This document shows, piece by piece, positions 7,734 through 16,449 of a stretch of 35,534 nt of DNA. The notes under the pieces were generated by a model that did no database searches, was not told the DNA's origin, and saw nothing but the letters and a program-made list of their open reading frames with translations. Where the stretch lies: the NCBI GenBank assembly GCA_030041305.1, contig JASHOC010000066.1, forward strand, positions 1 through 35,534, in the 5' to 3' direction. Position 1 is the stretch's first letter. Each line of letters begins with the position of its first letter. The translations under genes were made by a program, and so were the position numbers. This DNA is from Acidobacteriaceae bacterium (GTDB lineage Bacteria; Acidobacteriota; Terriglobia; Terriglobales; Acidobacteriaceae).

Positions 7734-9071
7734 ATGAGCAAGCCACGAGAGCCTGGACCAGAACAACACCAGGAGGCGCAAGGGGCAAAGCGAGCTTCGG
7801 CTCGGCCTCAAGCGCCATTGGCGTTTCAACTTACCGGGGCCACGGTAAGCCGGCGCGCCGCCGACCGATTGCGCAGCGGTCAGGTTTGGGTATATGCCTC
7901 GGAGATTGAGTCGGTGGCATGGCTCAATAACGGCGCGGAAGCGGCGCCGGCGCTGATGCCGGTTGCCGACGCGCGCGGCATCCTTTTGGGCACTGCGCTT
8001 TACAGCCCATCCTCCCAGATTGCGTTACGCATGGTGGCGCGCGATCTCCTCGACCAGGGTGGGTGGCTGAAACTGCTGGATGCGCGGCTGCGGCGCGCCA
8101 TCGCGCGCCGGAAGCCCCTGTTGACGGCGGAAAACGACGCTTGCCGGCTCTGCTTCAGCGAGGCCGACGAACTGCCTGGCGTGATTGCGGACAAGTATGG
8201 CAGTCTCGTCGTGCTGCAGTTCCTGACGAAAGGTCTGCTTTCAGCCGGAGTCCGCGAGACCTGCGTGCGCGTGCTGCGTGAGGAACTGGCAGGGGAGGCA
8301 ATGGCGGCGATCGTGGAGCGGCCAGATCCGCGCATCCGCGAGATCGAGGGCCTGCCCGCCGCGGAAACAGAGCCGTTGTGGAGGAACAAATCGGCGCCCA
8401 GCGCGGACCTGCGCGTGCGGTTTCACCTGAACGGGCTGGTCTTCCACTTCGACGCGAACGCCGGCCAGAAGACCGGCGCGTTTCTAGATCAGCGCGCCAA
8501 CTACGCCGCCACGCTGGAGTGGGCGCGGCAAATGGGCGCGACCGGCCGCGCGCTCGATGTCTTCTGTTATCAGGGCGGGTTTGCGCTGCACCTGGCGCAA
8601 GCTTGCGGCCGCGTGACGGGGGTGGACGCTTCCCTCCCGTCGCTGGAAGTGGCGGAGCGGAACCTGGCCGCCAACCGCAACCGGATGAGCGCCGAGGTAG
8701 AGTGGATCGAGGGCGACGCGTTTGCGGTTTTGCGCGACTGGTCGGACGCGGGCGAAAAGTTCGACGCGATCGTTCTCGATCCTCCGGCGTTCGCCAAAAC
8801 CAAAAGGGCTGTGGAGGGCGCCCTGCGCGGCTATAAGGAGCTGAATCTGCGCGCCCTGAAGATGGTGCGCCCGGGCGGACTGCTGGTGACCTGTTCCTGC
8901 TCGCATCACGTGGGCTGGGCCGAGCTGGAAGGCGCGGTCGCGTCAGCGGCCGCCGATGCGCAACGACGGGTTCGGCTCCGGGAGCGCCGCGGAGCCGCTC
9001 CCGATCATCCGGTGATCCTCACCTTGCCGGAGACCGAATACCTTAAGTGCCTGGTGCTGGAGATCGAGTGA
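7734..9071 (+). CDS. Class I SAM-dependent rRNA methyltransferase (RlmI-like)
   Basis: A 445-aa protein with the RlmI/RlmK-type architecture. A basic N-terminal tail is followed by a PUA-like RNA-binding domain at about 25-120 (RSGQVWVYASEIESV), then a Rossmann methyltransferase domain from about 190. Visible motifs are the family segment AGQKTGAFLDQRANY, the SAM-binding region LDVFCYQGGFALHLA, DPPAFAKTKRAVEGA and the Cys-containing LVTCSCSHHV. E. coli RlmI methylates C1962 of 23S rRNA at C5; the same reaction is inferred here. The ATG at 7734 follows GAGGGAG. The gene is convergent with the minus-strand gene that follows, the two stop codons being directly adjacent (9069-9071 and 9072-9074). 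Confidence 0.88.
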   Translation: MSKPREPGPEQHQEAQGAKRASARPQAPLAFQLTGATVSRRAADRLRSGQVWVYASEIESVAWLNNGAEAAPALMPVADARGILLGTALYSPSSQIALRMVARDLLDQGGWLKLLDARLRRAIARRKPLLTAENDACRLCFSEADELPGVIADKYGSLVVLQFLTKGLLSAGVRETCVRVLREELAGEAMAAIVERPDPRIREIEGLPAAETEPLWRNKSAPSADLRVRFHLNGLVFHFDANAGQKTGAFLDQRANYAATLEWARQMGATGRALDVFCYQGGFALHLAQACGRVTGVDASLPSLEVAERNLAANRNRMSAEVEWIEGDAFAVLRDWSDAGEKFDAIVLDPPAFAKTKRAVEGALRGYKELNLRALKMVRPGGLLVTCSCSHHVGWAELEGAVASAAADAQRRVRLRERRGAAPDHPVILTLPETEYLKCLVLEIE

Positions 9072-9713
9072 TCACGCTGCGGCGATGCGGGGAGCGGCCG
9101 GCCGCCGGCGCGGAACGAGCCGCGGAATCCAGCCGAGCCAGGAATGCCGCGCGGCGGGCGGCGCAACGGCCGGCGCCGGTTTGGCGGGCTGCAACCGCGC
9201 CAGCGCTTCTTTGACCTGGGCGCGGAGCGCCTCGGCTTCGAAAATGCAGGAGCGAAGATAGGAGGAGACGCTCATCCCGGCTTCGGCAGCGCGTTTTTGC
9301 AGTTGCGCACTTTCGGCGCAGCTCATGCGGAGGGTGACGCTGGCGCGCTTGCGGCTTTCTTCAAGCGCGGCGGGTGCGCGCGAGGGGTTTCCGGCGTGCG
9401 TGCGGGGATCTTTGTTTTGACGGGTTCTCGCCGGCGCGGCGGCTTTGCTGCGCGCATTGCCGGGCTTGTCTTCGCCGCCCGAGACAGCGGCAGGATCGGC
9501 CGGTTGCGGTGAAGGCAAATCGTCAAAATAGGCGGGTTTGTACCGGGCGTGGGCGCGCAGGGCCTGCTCATAACTCAGCGTAGCGACGTCGTCGGCGAGG
9601 TTGTCGTCATTCCAAACCGGCTGTGGTTCGTGCTTGGGCGCAGTGAGGGCGGCGAGCAGGCCTGCGAAGGTCGAAGCGTTGGAAGATGGCTCGGCGTCGG
9701 CTCGCTGCTCCAT
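9072..9713 (-). CDS. Hypothetical protein with RHH/MobC-like C-terminal region
   Basis: A 213-aa protein, not assigned to a named family. The N-terminal ~130 residues are Ala/Pro/charged-rich and probably disordered. Residues ~130-175 contain SVTLRMSCAESAQLQKRA and AGMSVSSYLRSCIFEAEALR: a beta strand followed by two helices, as in ribbon-helix-helix proteins and MobC-type relaxosome accessory proteins. The C-terminus is a Pro/Arg-rich tail. A DNA-binding role is possible. No relaxase or plasmid gene is nearby, so mobilisation is not implied. There is no clear Shine-Dalgarno before the ATG at 9713. Its stop abuts that of the convergent methyltransferase gene. Confidence 0.65.
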   Translation of the reverse strand: MEQRADAEPSSNASTFAGLLAALTAPKHEPQPVWNDDNLADDVATLSYEQALRAHARYKPAYFDDLPSPQPADPAAVSGGEDKPGNARSKAAAPARTRQNKDPRTHAGNPSRAPAALEESRKRASVTLRMSCAESAQLQKRAAEAGMSVSSYLRSCIFEAEALRAQVKEALARLQPAKPAPAVAPPAARHSWLGWIPRLVPRRRPAAPRIAAA

Positions 9714-9880
9714 GGATTGGAGGATAAAGCCGCGGTAAGGCCGAGGATGAGCAAACTCGTTTCCGAGGCGGAGGTGCGGGTGCGAAAACGGGAAAAGGGG
9801 TGCGAGGTTCCTGGATTGGAACCACAGGATTCACGCCGAAGGAAGGATCCCGGAAGCGCATTTGCGCGGCGCCGCGGCGG

Positions 9881-11278
9881 TCAGTTGGGAAGGTTTGCCG
9901 CGGCGGGCGAATGGGGGAGCACGCGTCCGGGGAGGCGCAGAAGTTTGCTGACGTCCTCGGCGGGCATGGGGCGCGCAAAGAGATAGCCTTGCCCGTAGCG
10001 GCAACCCAACTGTTGCAGCAGGGCGTATTGCTCGTGGGTTTCGATGCCTTCGGCGACGACATTCATGCCCAGAGCCCGGGCGAGGTCGATAATGGTGCGG
10101 ACGATCTGGAGGGGTTGCTCACCGTCGGTGATGCGGGCGACGAAGGAGCGGTCGACTTTGAGCACGTCGAAGGGAAACGAGTGAAGGTGATGCAGGGAGC
10201 CGTAGCCGGTGCCGAAGTCGTCCATCAGCAGGGAAACGCCGAGGCGGCGCAGGCTGCCCAGGACCTCCATGGCGGTGGGTGTGTCGGTAACCAGGCTGGA
10301 CTCGGTCATTTCGAGGCCGAGCTGACGGCTGAAGACGCCAAATTGGCGCAACAGGGCCTCGACGTGGTCGGCCAGTCCCTCGCGCGCAAACTGGCGCGCC
10401 GAAAGGTTGACGCAAACCCGCAAGGAACGATTGCGGAGATCCTCGTCGCACCATTTCTGAATCTGGCTGCAGGCTTCGGCAAGGCCCCAGTCGCCGATGG
10501 GCAAAATCATGCCGCACTCTTCGGCGGCGGGGATAAAGTCGATGGGCGAAACCACTCCACGATCGGGATGAACCCAGCGAATGAGCGCCTCAACGCCGAC
10601 GATCTTGCGGGTGGTCAACTCAATCTCGGGCTGGTAATGGAGAACAAACTGGCGTTGGTCGAGGGCGCGGCGCAGGTCGGGGCGGCGGGGCCAAGCGCTG
10701 GAGATTTTGCGGTCTGGAAGGCAGGGCCGAGGGGCATGGCTGCCGAGCGCCTGCCGCAATCGGCGCAGTTCCAGTTGGTTGGCCACCATCTCGGCGAGAC
10801 TCTCTAGCATGCGCAGTTCATCGAGCACCATTTTGCGCCGGGGCTCGACACCGAAAATGGTGAGATTGCCGAGGATTTCTCCCGCCGGGGAGCGCACCGG
10901 CACGGAGGCAAAGGAGGCCACCTCGAGGCGACGGAGGCGCAAGCGGCTGCCGGCCAGCGCGGGGTCATTGGCGATATTCGGGACCACCACCGGGCCACCC
11001 TCGGCAAGCACTCGTTCGAAGATGGAGCCGGCGCGCGGCAGTTCGCCTACCGCCTCGCCCCAGTAGGACTTGATCCACACGCGGCTGTCATCGGCGAAGC
11101 CCAAGAGCACGGTGTCGGCGCGGAAGTACTCGGCGGCCAGACGAGTAATGGCGTCGAAGGCTGGTTCCGGCGCTGTATCGAGAATGGCCGCCGAGGCTAA
11201 CGCGGAGCGGCGGGCGGTTTCCTGTTGGCGTTCGATGACAGGGGTGCTGATTGGCTCCGGCGTCTCAATGTGCGGCAT
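9881..11278 (-). CDS. GAF-EAL cyclic-di-GMP phosphodiesterase
   Basis: A 465-aa cytoplasmic signalling protein. An N-terminal GAF domain (about residues 20-175) is joined by an Arg-rich linker to an EAL domain (about 205-445). The EAL domain is complete: the EAL signature in VGVEALIRW, NLSARQF (metal-binding Asn), the ESSLV segment, DDFGTGYGSL, LKVDRSFV, VAEGIET and QGYLFARP. It should therefore hydrolyse c-di-GMP to pGpG. No GGDEF or membrane segment is present, so a soluble ligand or redox cue at the GAF domain probably controls it. The gene stands alone between an RHH-like gene and a peptidase gene on the same strand. Confidence 0.92.
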   Translation of the reverse strand: MPHIETPEPISTPVIERQQETARRSALASAAILDTAPEPAFDAITRLAAEYFRADTVLLGFADDSRVWIKSYWGEAVGELPRAGSIFERVLAEGGPVVVPNIANDPALAGSRLRLRRLEVASFASVPVRSPAGEILGNLTIFGVEPRRKMVLDELRMLESLAEMVANQLELRRLRQALGSHAPRPCLPDRKISSAWPRRPDLRRALDQRQFVLHYQPEIELTTRKIVGVEALIRWVHPDRGVVSPIDFIPAAEECGMILPIGDWGLAEACSQIQKWCDEDLRNRSLRVCVNLSARQFAREGLADHVEALLRQFGVFSRQLGLEMTESSLVTDTPTAMEVLGSLRRLGVSLLMDDFGTGYGSLHHLHSFPFDVLKVDRSFVARITDGEQPLQIVRTIIDLARALGMNVVAEGIETHEQYALLQQLGCRYGQGYLFARPMPAEDVSKLLRLPGRVLPHSPAAANLPN

Positions 11279-11438
11279 CTTTCCTTGGCCCCACAGCGCC
11301 CCGCGCGCCTGGTGAGCGAAAGCGGGGCAACCGATTTTTTAAATTTTGGCGCAAAGCGAAAACAAGGAGTGCTGGCGCCGAAGCGCGTGACAACAACTCC
11401 GCACCTCTTTTATCGGAGCAATGTTGTTGCACGTGAGA

Positions 11439-13649
11439 TTACTCCGGAACATGTACCGGGGACATGGGGCGGGGTCGCGAGGGTCCCTCGCCGGAACCGA
11501 CTGAACTTGTGAATGTGCGCCGCATCACTTGCGCGGACGGCTGTCCCGATTCCGTCCACAGAAAGGTGAGCTGGTCGGCGTCGTCCTGGATCTTTTGTTC
11601 GACGCCCACGCCGGCCGAGTGGCCGCCGGAGAGACTATAGTGCAGCAAAATGGGACGGCCGCTTGCCGAGTCTGCCTGCAGGAGCGCCGTCATCTTGCGC
11701 GCGTGCAGCGGGTCGACGCGCGTATCGCTGGAGCCTGTGAAGAACAGGATGGCTGGGTATTTCACATCTTTCTTCACGTTTTGATAGGGCGAGTACTTGA
11801 GCAGGTACGGAAACTGTTTTTCGTCGGCCGAGGAGCCGTACTCGGTGGTCCAATGCTCGCCCTGCTCGAAGTTTTGATAGCGCAACATGTCTAGCAGGGG
11901 ATAGCCGCAGAGCACGGCCGAGAAGAGGTCGGGCCGCTGGGTGAAGGCGGCGCCCATCAACAGGCCGCCATTGGAGCGTCCCGTGATGGCGAAGTGTTCC
12001 GGCGAAGTGTACTTGTTCTGGATCAGGTACTCGGCGGCCGCGAAGAAATCGTCGAAGACTTTCTGCTTGTTGCCGAACATGCCCTGCTGGTGCCATTTCT
12101 CGCCGTATTCGCCTCCGCCGCGCAAGTTGGGCAGCGCGAACCAGCCGCCTTGCTCCATCCACCAGGACCAGGCCGGGTCCCATGAGGGCAACTCGCTCAC
12201 ATTGAATCCGCCGTAGCCGGTCATCAGCAACCGTACGGAGCCGTCCTGCTGCAAGCCTTTTTTGCCGGCGATGAACATGGGAATCTGGGTTCCATCTTTG
12301 GACCTATAGAAAACCTGCTTGAGCTGGTAATCGCTAGCGTTGAAGGGAACCTTGGGCTGGGCGAAGATCTCGCGGTGGCCGGTGACGGTATCGACGCGAT
12401 AAATGGTTGACGGCTGGATGTAGGACTCGAAATTGAAGAACCCATAACGGTCAAAGGTGCGGCCGGCGAGAATGGAGGCCGAGCCGATGCCGTCGTAGTC
12501 GATGCGGCCGGCCGGTTTGCCGTCCAGGGTGTAGACCGAGGTCTCGGTTTTTACGTCGTGCACGCGGTTGACGTAGATCTTGTTGCCCACGATGGAGAAA
12601 TCGCCGATAGCATCGGAGCTCTCTGGGACAACTTTGTCCCACGCGTCGGGCATGACGCCGGGATAGGCTTTGAGGATGCAGCCGTTGGGCGCTTTATAGT
12701 CGGTCTTCACATACCACGAGCCTTTGTCGTAGATCGCAGAAAAGCGCGAGTCGATGCCCCAGGTCAGCACGTCGAAATAGGAATTGGGGTTGGTGAGGTC
12801 GCGGTACACAATGTCGACGCGCCGGGCGGGCACGCCGCGGTCGATTTCGACAACAAGATAATGGCCGTCATCGGTCAAGGTGGCGAAGAAGAGATCGAGG
12901 GGACCCAGCTCCTCGCCGCGAAACTCGCGGCCAAAGAGCAGCGTGTCGTGAAAGGCGCGCGTTCCCAGTTTGTGCTCGTAGAGCAGCGTGCCCTGACGAT
13001 CGGTGCGGGCGTAATAGAGGCCGGACCCATCGGGGTTAAAGTTCACCGAATAATAGACCGCTGCGGGCAGCTCGTCGAGGAGCGTCTTGGTGTTCTTTAC
13101 ATCGTAGACGTGGACGGTGAATTCATCGGCGCCGCCTTGGCGCACGCCGTAGGCCAGTTGGCTGCCGTCACGGGATACGTCGAGCAAAACCACCGAGGTG
13201 TTGGGATCGCGGCTGAGCTGCGCCGGATCGACGAGCCGCTGGTCCTTGCCCGTCCAGCCGTGGCGGACATAGATCGAGGCCTGATCCTCGCCGGCGAGCC
13301 GCTTTTCGAAAAAATAGTCGTCGCCGCGTTGGAGGGGAATGGACCACGAGGAAACCTGCTCGAGGGATTCAAGCTGCTCCACGACATCGGGCCGGATGTG
13401 CGCCTGATCCATGTAGCGCGCGGTGTACGCGTTTTCGGCGTTGATAAACTCCTTCGTCTGGGGGCTGTCGGCCTCTTCGAGCCAACGGTAATCGTCGGTG
13501 ACCTTAGTTCCGAAATAGTCGTCGATCACCGGCGCCGCATGCGCCTCAGGCGGAGGCGGGAGCGTAATGCCGCCGCGTCCATGAATCATCTGCGCAAGGG
13601 CTACGCTCGACACGGCGAGCGCGAGTCCAAGGGCGGGAAAATGCCGCAT
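11439..13649 (-). CDS. Secreted prolyl oligopeptidase (peptidase S9A)
   Basis: A 736-aa serine peptidase cleaving after proline in short peptides. The signal peptide (MRHFPALGLALAVSSVALAQ) is followed by the N-terminal segment DDYFGTKVTDDYRWLEEAD, a seven-bladed propeller region to about residue 460, and the alpha/beta-hydrolase domain. The nucleophile is Ser559 in GRSNGG, the Asp lies in GSSDTRVDP and the His in GGHSAGVG, so the triad is intact. The start at 13649 is chosen because it begins the signal peptide and follows GAGGGG; an open frame extends 73 codons upstream but lacks these. It is divergent from the S10 carboxypeptidase gene. A possible -10 (TATGCT, 13668-13673 complement) lies upstream. 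Confidence 0.93.
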   Translation of the reverse strand: MRHFPALGLALAVSSVALAQMIHGRGGITLPPPPEAHAAPVIDDYFGTKVTDDYRWLEEADSPQTKEFINAENAYTARYMDQAHIRPDVVEQLESLEQVSSWSIPLQRGDDYFFEKRLAGEDQASIYVRHGWTGKDQRLVDPAQLSRDPNTSVVLLDVSRDGSQLAYGVRQGGADEFTVHVYDVKNTKTLLDELPAAVYYSVNFNPDGSGLYYARTDRQGTLLYEHKLGTRAFHDTLLFGREFRGEELGPLDLFFATLTDDGHYLVVEIDRGVPARRVDIVYRDLTNPNSYFDVLTWGIDSRFSAIYDKGSWYVKTDYKAPNGCILKAYPGVMPDAWDKVVPESSDAIGDFSIVGNKIYVNRVHDVKTETSVYTLDGKPAGRIDYDGIGSASILAGRTFDRYGFFNFESYIQPSTIYRVDTVTGHREIFAQPKVPFNASDYQLKQVFYRSKDGTQIPMFIAGKKGLQQDGSVRLLMTGYGGFNVSELPSWDPAWSWWMEQGGWFALPNLRGGGEYGEKWHQQGMFGNKQKVFDDFFAAAEYLIQNKYTSPEHFAITGRSNGGLLMGAAFTQRPDLFSAVLCGYPLLDMLRYQNFEQGEHWTTEYGSSADEKQFPYLLKYSPYQNVKKDVKYPAILFFTGSSDTRVDPLHARKMTALLQADSASGRPILLHYSLSGGHSAGVGVEQKIQDDADQLTFLWTESGQPSAQVMRRTFTSSVGSGEGPSRPRPMSPVHVPE

Positions 13650-13733
13650 GACAAACCCCTCAAGAAAAGCATATGGCGCCGGGGGCGCCGGAATGCGTTC
13701 GCGGGTTCGACTCTGCATCTTACCACGAAGGTT

Positions 13734-13739
13734 TAGAAT
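13734..13739 (+). promoter_or_regulatory. Candidate -10 (TAGAAT) for the S10 peptidase gene
   Basis: TAGAAT lies 34 nt before the ATG at 13774, within the 124-bp divergent interval between the two peptidase genes. No consensus -35 at 17 bp is seen. Confidence 0.35.
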
Positions 13740-13773
13740 TTCATTCCCGGAGATCCTTTGAAGGGAATTGCCC

Positions 13774-15429
13774 ATGCGTATTTCATCTCCCATTCCGGTT
13801 TCTCTCCTTGCCTGCCTCATCCTTGCCTTGGCCGGGCTTGCCTGGGCCGTGCAAGAGCAGTCGGCCAAGCCCGCGGAGGCTCAAAAGACGGCGGAAAGCC
13901 CTGCGCCTGCGGATGTGACCACCAAGGGTTCCGTGGAGGCATCGGGCCAGCGCATTGACTTCACCGCCGTGGCGGGAACGATTACAGTGGGCGCGACCGA
14001 TGCGGAAGATGCGCAACTGGGGCCGGAGGGCAGGCCGCAGCCGGGCAGCCAGCTTGCACTCTCCGAACCCAAGAATCCCGCGGAAGCGCCGCCGGTGGCG
14101 CAGATGTTCTATGTCGCCTATTTGAAGAACGGCGCGAACGCTGAGGGCCGGCCAGTGACGTTTTTTTACAATGGCGGCCCGGGTAGCTCGACGATGTGGC
14201 TGCATTTGGGCTCACTGGGGCCGAAACACGTGGTCACGAATGGCGATACGCATTTGCCCGCCGCGCCCTACCAGCTTGTCGACAACCCCGATTGTTTGCT
14301 GGACGTGAGCGACGAGGTGTTTATCGACATGCCGGGCACGGGGTTTGGGGGTCTGGCGGGCAGGGACGCGGAAAAAGCCTTCTGGGGCGTGGACCAGGAT
14401 GCGGGGGCGTTTGCGCGATTCATTGTGCGCTTTCTGACCAAGTACAATCGCTGGAATTCGCCCAAATACATCTTTGGCGAGAGCTATGGAACGACGCGCT
14501 CCGCCGTGCTGGCGAACGTGCTTGAGAAAGGGAAGAGTGTCGACCTGAATGGAGTCATTCTACTCTCGCAGATTTTCAATTTCACCTCCGACATCGACGC
14601 GGCCAAACGCAACCCGGGAGTGGACCTGCCCTACGTGCTGGCGTTGCCCACCTTCGCGGCAACGGCCTGGTATCACAAGAAATTGCCGCAGCAGCCGGCC
14701 GCATTGGAGCCGTTTCTGAAAGAAGTGGAAGATTTTGCTCTCGGCGGGTATATGCACGCACTGGCCCTGGGCACGGGGTTAAGCGACGCGGAAAAGCAGC
14801 AGGTGGCGGAGAAGCTGCACGCCTACACCAGCCTGCCGGCGGCGTATTGGATGAAGGCCGACCTGCGCGTGAACGGGGGCGAATTTGAAAAGACTTTCGA
14901 GGATACGGAAGACATGACCACGGGGCGGTACGATACACGCTTTCTGGGCCCGACGATCGATCCCTTGAGCGAGGGATCGGAGTACGACCCGCAGGACGCC
15001 GCCATCTCCTCGGCGTACACGGCGCTGATCAACAGTTATTTACGCAATGACCTGAAATACGGCGCGGGCCAGACCTACGTGCCGCAGGCGCTGTTTGACG
15101 GCGTCCATTGGGACTGGACACGGCATGAACAGGAGGGCGGTTTCGGATCGGCGGGCGGCACCAATGTGAGCGCGGACCTGGCCGACGCCATGAAGACGAA
15201 TCCGCACCTGAAGGTGATGGTGAACGGCGGCTATTACGACATGGCGACGCCGTTTTTTGGCGCGATGTACGAAGAAGAGCACTTGCCGATTCCGGCATCT
15301 TTGGCCAAAAACATCGAATACGACTGGTACGAGTCGGGACACATGGTGTATGTGCGGGAGGAGTGCCGCAAGCAGCTCCACGACCGGGTGGCGGCGTTCA
15401 TTCGGGGTTCGGAAAGCGGGAGCGAGTAA
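13774..15429 (+). CDS. Secreted serine carboxypeptidase-like peptidase (S10)
   Basis: A 551-aa protein of the S10 alpha/beta-hydrolase family, which removes C-terminal residues from peptides. The signal peptide is MRISSPIPVSLLACLILALA-GLAWA. Conserved features are FFYNGGPGSSTMWLH (oxyanion-hole region), FIDMPGTGFGG, the nucleophile Ser237 in GESYGT, GGYYDMATP near the catalytic Asp, and the C-terminal His in SGHMVYV. The ATG at 13774 follows GAAGGGA by about 8 nt and is preferred to a TTG six bases upstream. Its divergent pairing with the exported prolyl oligopeptidase suggests joint extracytoplasmic peptide degradation (inference). About 60 bp after it the minus-strand HIT gene ends convergently. 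Confidence 0.92.
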   Translation: MRISSPIPVSLLACLILALAGLAWAVQEQSAKPAEAQKTAESPAPADVTTKGSVEASGQRIDFTAVAGTITVGATDAEDAQLGPEGRPQPGSQLALSEPKNPAEAPPVAQMFYVAYLKNGANAEGRPVTFFYNGGPGSSTMWLHLGSLGPKHVVTNGDTHLPAAPYQLVDNPDCLLDVSDEVFIDMPGTGFGGLAGRDAEKAFWGVDQDAGAFARFIVRFLTKYNRWNSPKYIFGESYGTTRSAVLANVLEKGKSVDLNGVILLSQIFNFTSDIDAAKRNPGVDLPYVLALPTFAATAWYHKKLPQQPAALEPFLKEVEDFALGGYMHALALGTGLSDAEKQQVAEKLHAYTSLPAAYWMKADLRVNGGEFEKTFEDTEDMTTGRYDTRFLGPTIDPLSEGSEYDPQDAAISSAYTALINSYLRNDLKYGAGQTYVPQALFDGVHWDWTRHEQEGGFGSAGGTNVSADLADAMKTNPHLKVMVNGGYYDMATPFFGAMYEEEHLPIPASLAKNIEYDWYESGHMVYVREECRKQLHDRVAAFIRGSESGSE

Positions 15430-15488
15430 AGAACAGGGATCAGGGAACAGGTGATTGGAGCTGCGGAGGTTTGTTCCCTTGCCGCGCT

Positions 15489-15827
15489 CTATCCCGGCGG
15501 CCAGGTCATGGGCCGGCCTCCCAGCAGGTGCAGGTGGAGATGATCGACGGTCTGGCCACCCTGTTCGCCGGTGTTCACCACAATACGGAAGCCGTCCCTC
15601 AGACCCTTGTTGCGGGCGATATCGGAAGCGGCCAGGAGCAAGTGGCCGAGCAAGTCCCGTTGGCTTTGGTTTGCCTCAGCAAGCGACCCGACGTGCTCCC
15701 GAGGCACAATCAGCACGTGCACCGGCGCCTGCGGGTTGAGGTCGGCAAAGGCGTAGCCGAGATCGTCCTGGTACACGGCGGTGGAAGGAATTTTGCCTTC
15801 GATGATCTTGCAAAAAGTGCAGCTCAT
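15489..15827 (-). CDS. HIT family (histidine triad) hydrolase
   Basis: A 112-aa HIT protein, probably a nucleoside phosphoramidase or AMP-releasing hydrolase of the HINT branch. N-terminal MSCTFCKIIEGKIPS with a Cys-x-x-Cys pair is typical of HINT. LIVPREHVGS is the substrate-binding strand, and HLHLHLLGG near the C-terminus supplies the triad (His96, His98, His100). Length fits the family. The start at 15827 matches family N-termini; an 18-codon extension to 15881 is rejected. No Shine-Dalgarno is present, but TACACT lies 9 nt before the ATG, suggesting a leaderless or very short leader mRNA. Confidence 0.93.
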   Translation of the reverse strand: MSCTFCKIIEGKIPSTAVYQDDLGYAFADLNPQAPVHVLIVPREHVGSLAEANQSQRDLLGHLLLAASDIARNKGLRDGFRIVVNTGEQGGQTVDHLHLHLLGGRPMTWPPG

Positions 15828-15836
15828 AGCGTGATC

Positions 15837-15842
15837 AGTGTA
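15837..15842 (-). promoter_or_regulatory. Candidate -10 (TACACT) next to the HIT start codon
   Basis: On the minus strand TACACT is separated by 9 nt from the HIT ATG (15827). With transcription starting about 6-7 nt after the hexamer, the mRNA would have 2-3 leader bases at most. There is no ribosome site, which supports this reading. Confidence 0.45.
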
Positions 15843-15939
15843 CACGCGCCGTTTTCCGCTTGAGAACGGCGCGCCGCGCAAAAATCCGCAACTGCGGGAT
15901 GACGGGTTTCACTTTGGGTCGGGATTTCCCGCAGTGGAA

Positions 15940-15964
15940 CCGCTGATGGCCGCTGAATCAGCGG
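15940..15964. terminator. Hairpin after the MFS remnant
   Basis: CCGCTGAT (15940-15947) and ATCAGCGG (15957-15964) form a perfect 8-bp stem with a 9-nt loop, 9 bp past the stop of the minus-strand MFS fragment. No T-run follows on either strand, so it is at best a Rho-assisted or weak terminator. Confidence 0.35.
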
Positions 15965-15973
15965 GCTTCCCAG

Positions 15974-16279
15974 TCAACATAAGGGGCGCGAGCGGCACGG
16001 TTTAATCGGCCGCCGCTTTTTCGGAGGCCCGGAGAGCGGCAGGATGATCGCGTTGGCGACCAGATAGGACGTCAGCACCCAGGTGGCTTCGAGGACAGAA
16101 GCGGAGAGATTGCCCGCGATATAAGGAAGGCTGACGTTGATCGCCGAGGTGTCGACCAACTCCATGACGGCGGCGGTCATCACCGCGATGGCGATCATCC
16201 AGCGCGTCCACTTGTTCGCTTCTACGCCGACCTTGTGGGCGTCGCTTGCTGAACCAGCGCGTGGCGTCACCTCTGCCAT
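15974..16279 (-). pseudogene. Truncated DHA2-type MFS transporter (N-terminal remnant)
   Basis: The ATG at 16279 starts MAEVTPRAG and runs into WTRWMIAIAVMTAAVMELVD, TSAINVSLPYIAGNLSAS and SYLVANAIILPLSG. These match the first two membrane helices of drug:proton antiporter-2 (EmrB-like) transporters. Homology stops there: the next codons (PPKKRRPIKPCR) are not MFS-like, and a TGA follows at 15974-15976. About 100 codons remain of a protein normally about 500 aa long, so the gene is a remnant. The following 146 bp to the HIT start carry only a hairpin. Whether a rearrangement removed the rest cannot be seen here. Confidence 0.8.
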
Positions 16280-16373
16280 GGGCTTGGTTGCGACCCAGAG
16301 TTCATGGTACGGAAGATGGCCCGCAAAGCGAAAAGCTGCATATGCGGCGGGTGGCGCGCCTCGAGGCGGGCGG

Positions 16374-16379
16374 TACAAT
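16374..16379 (+). promoter_or_regulatory. Candidate -10 (TACAAT) for the sulfatase-like gene
   Basis: TACAAT lies in the string GTACAATGCTTGCGTA, 70 bp before the ATG at 16450. A nearly identical string precedes the UPF0182 gene at 18173-18188. No clear -35 is seen. Confidence 0.45.
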
Positions 16380-16449
16380 GCTTGCGTATTTTGGGCTGGC
16401 GTAGTTTGGGCGTCAGCTTGTGGCAAGGGCCGAGGCGAGGAGGAGGTCG

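Noticed and set aside
9800..10807. 335-codon plus-strand frame
   Set aside because: It is antisense to the GAF-EAL protein, and no family motif is present.
12558..13736. 392-codon plus-strand frame
   Set aside because: It is antisense to the prolyl oligopeptidase, whose motifs and triad are complete.
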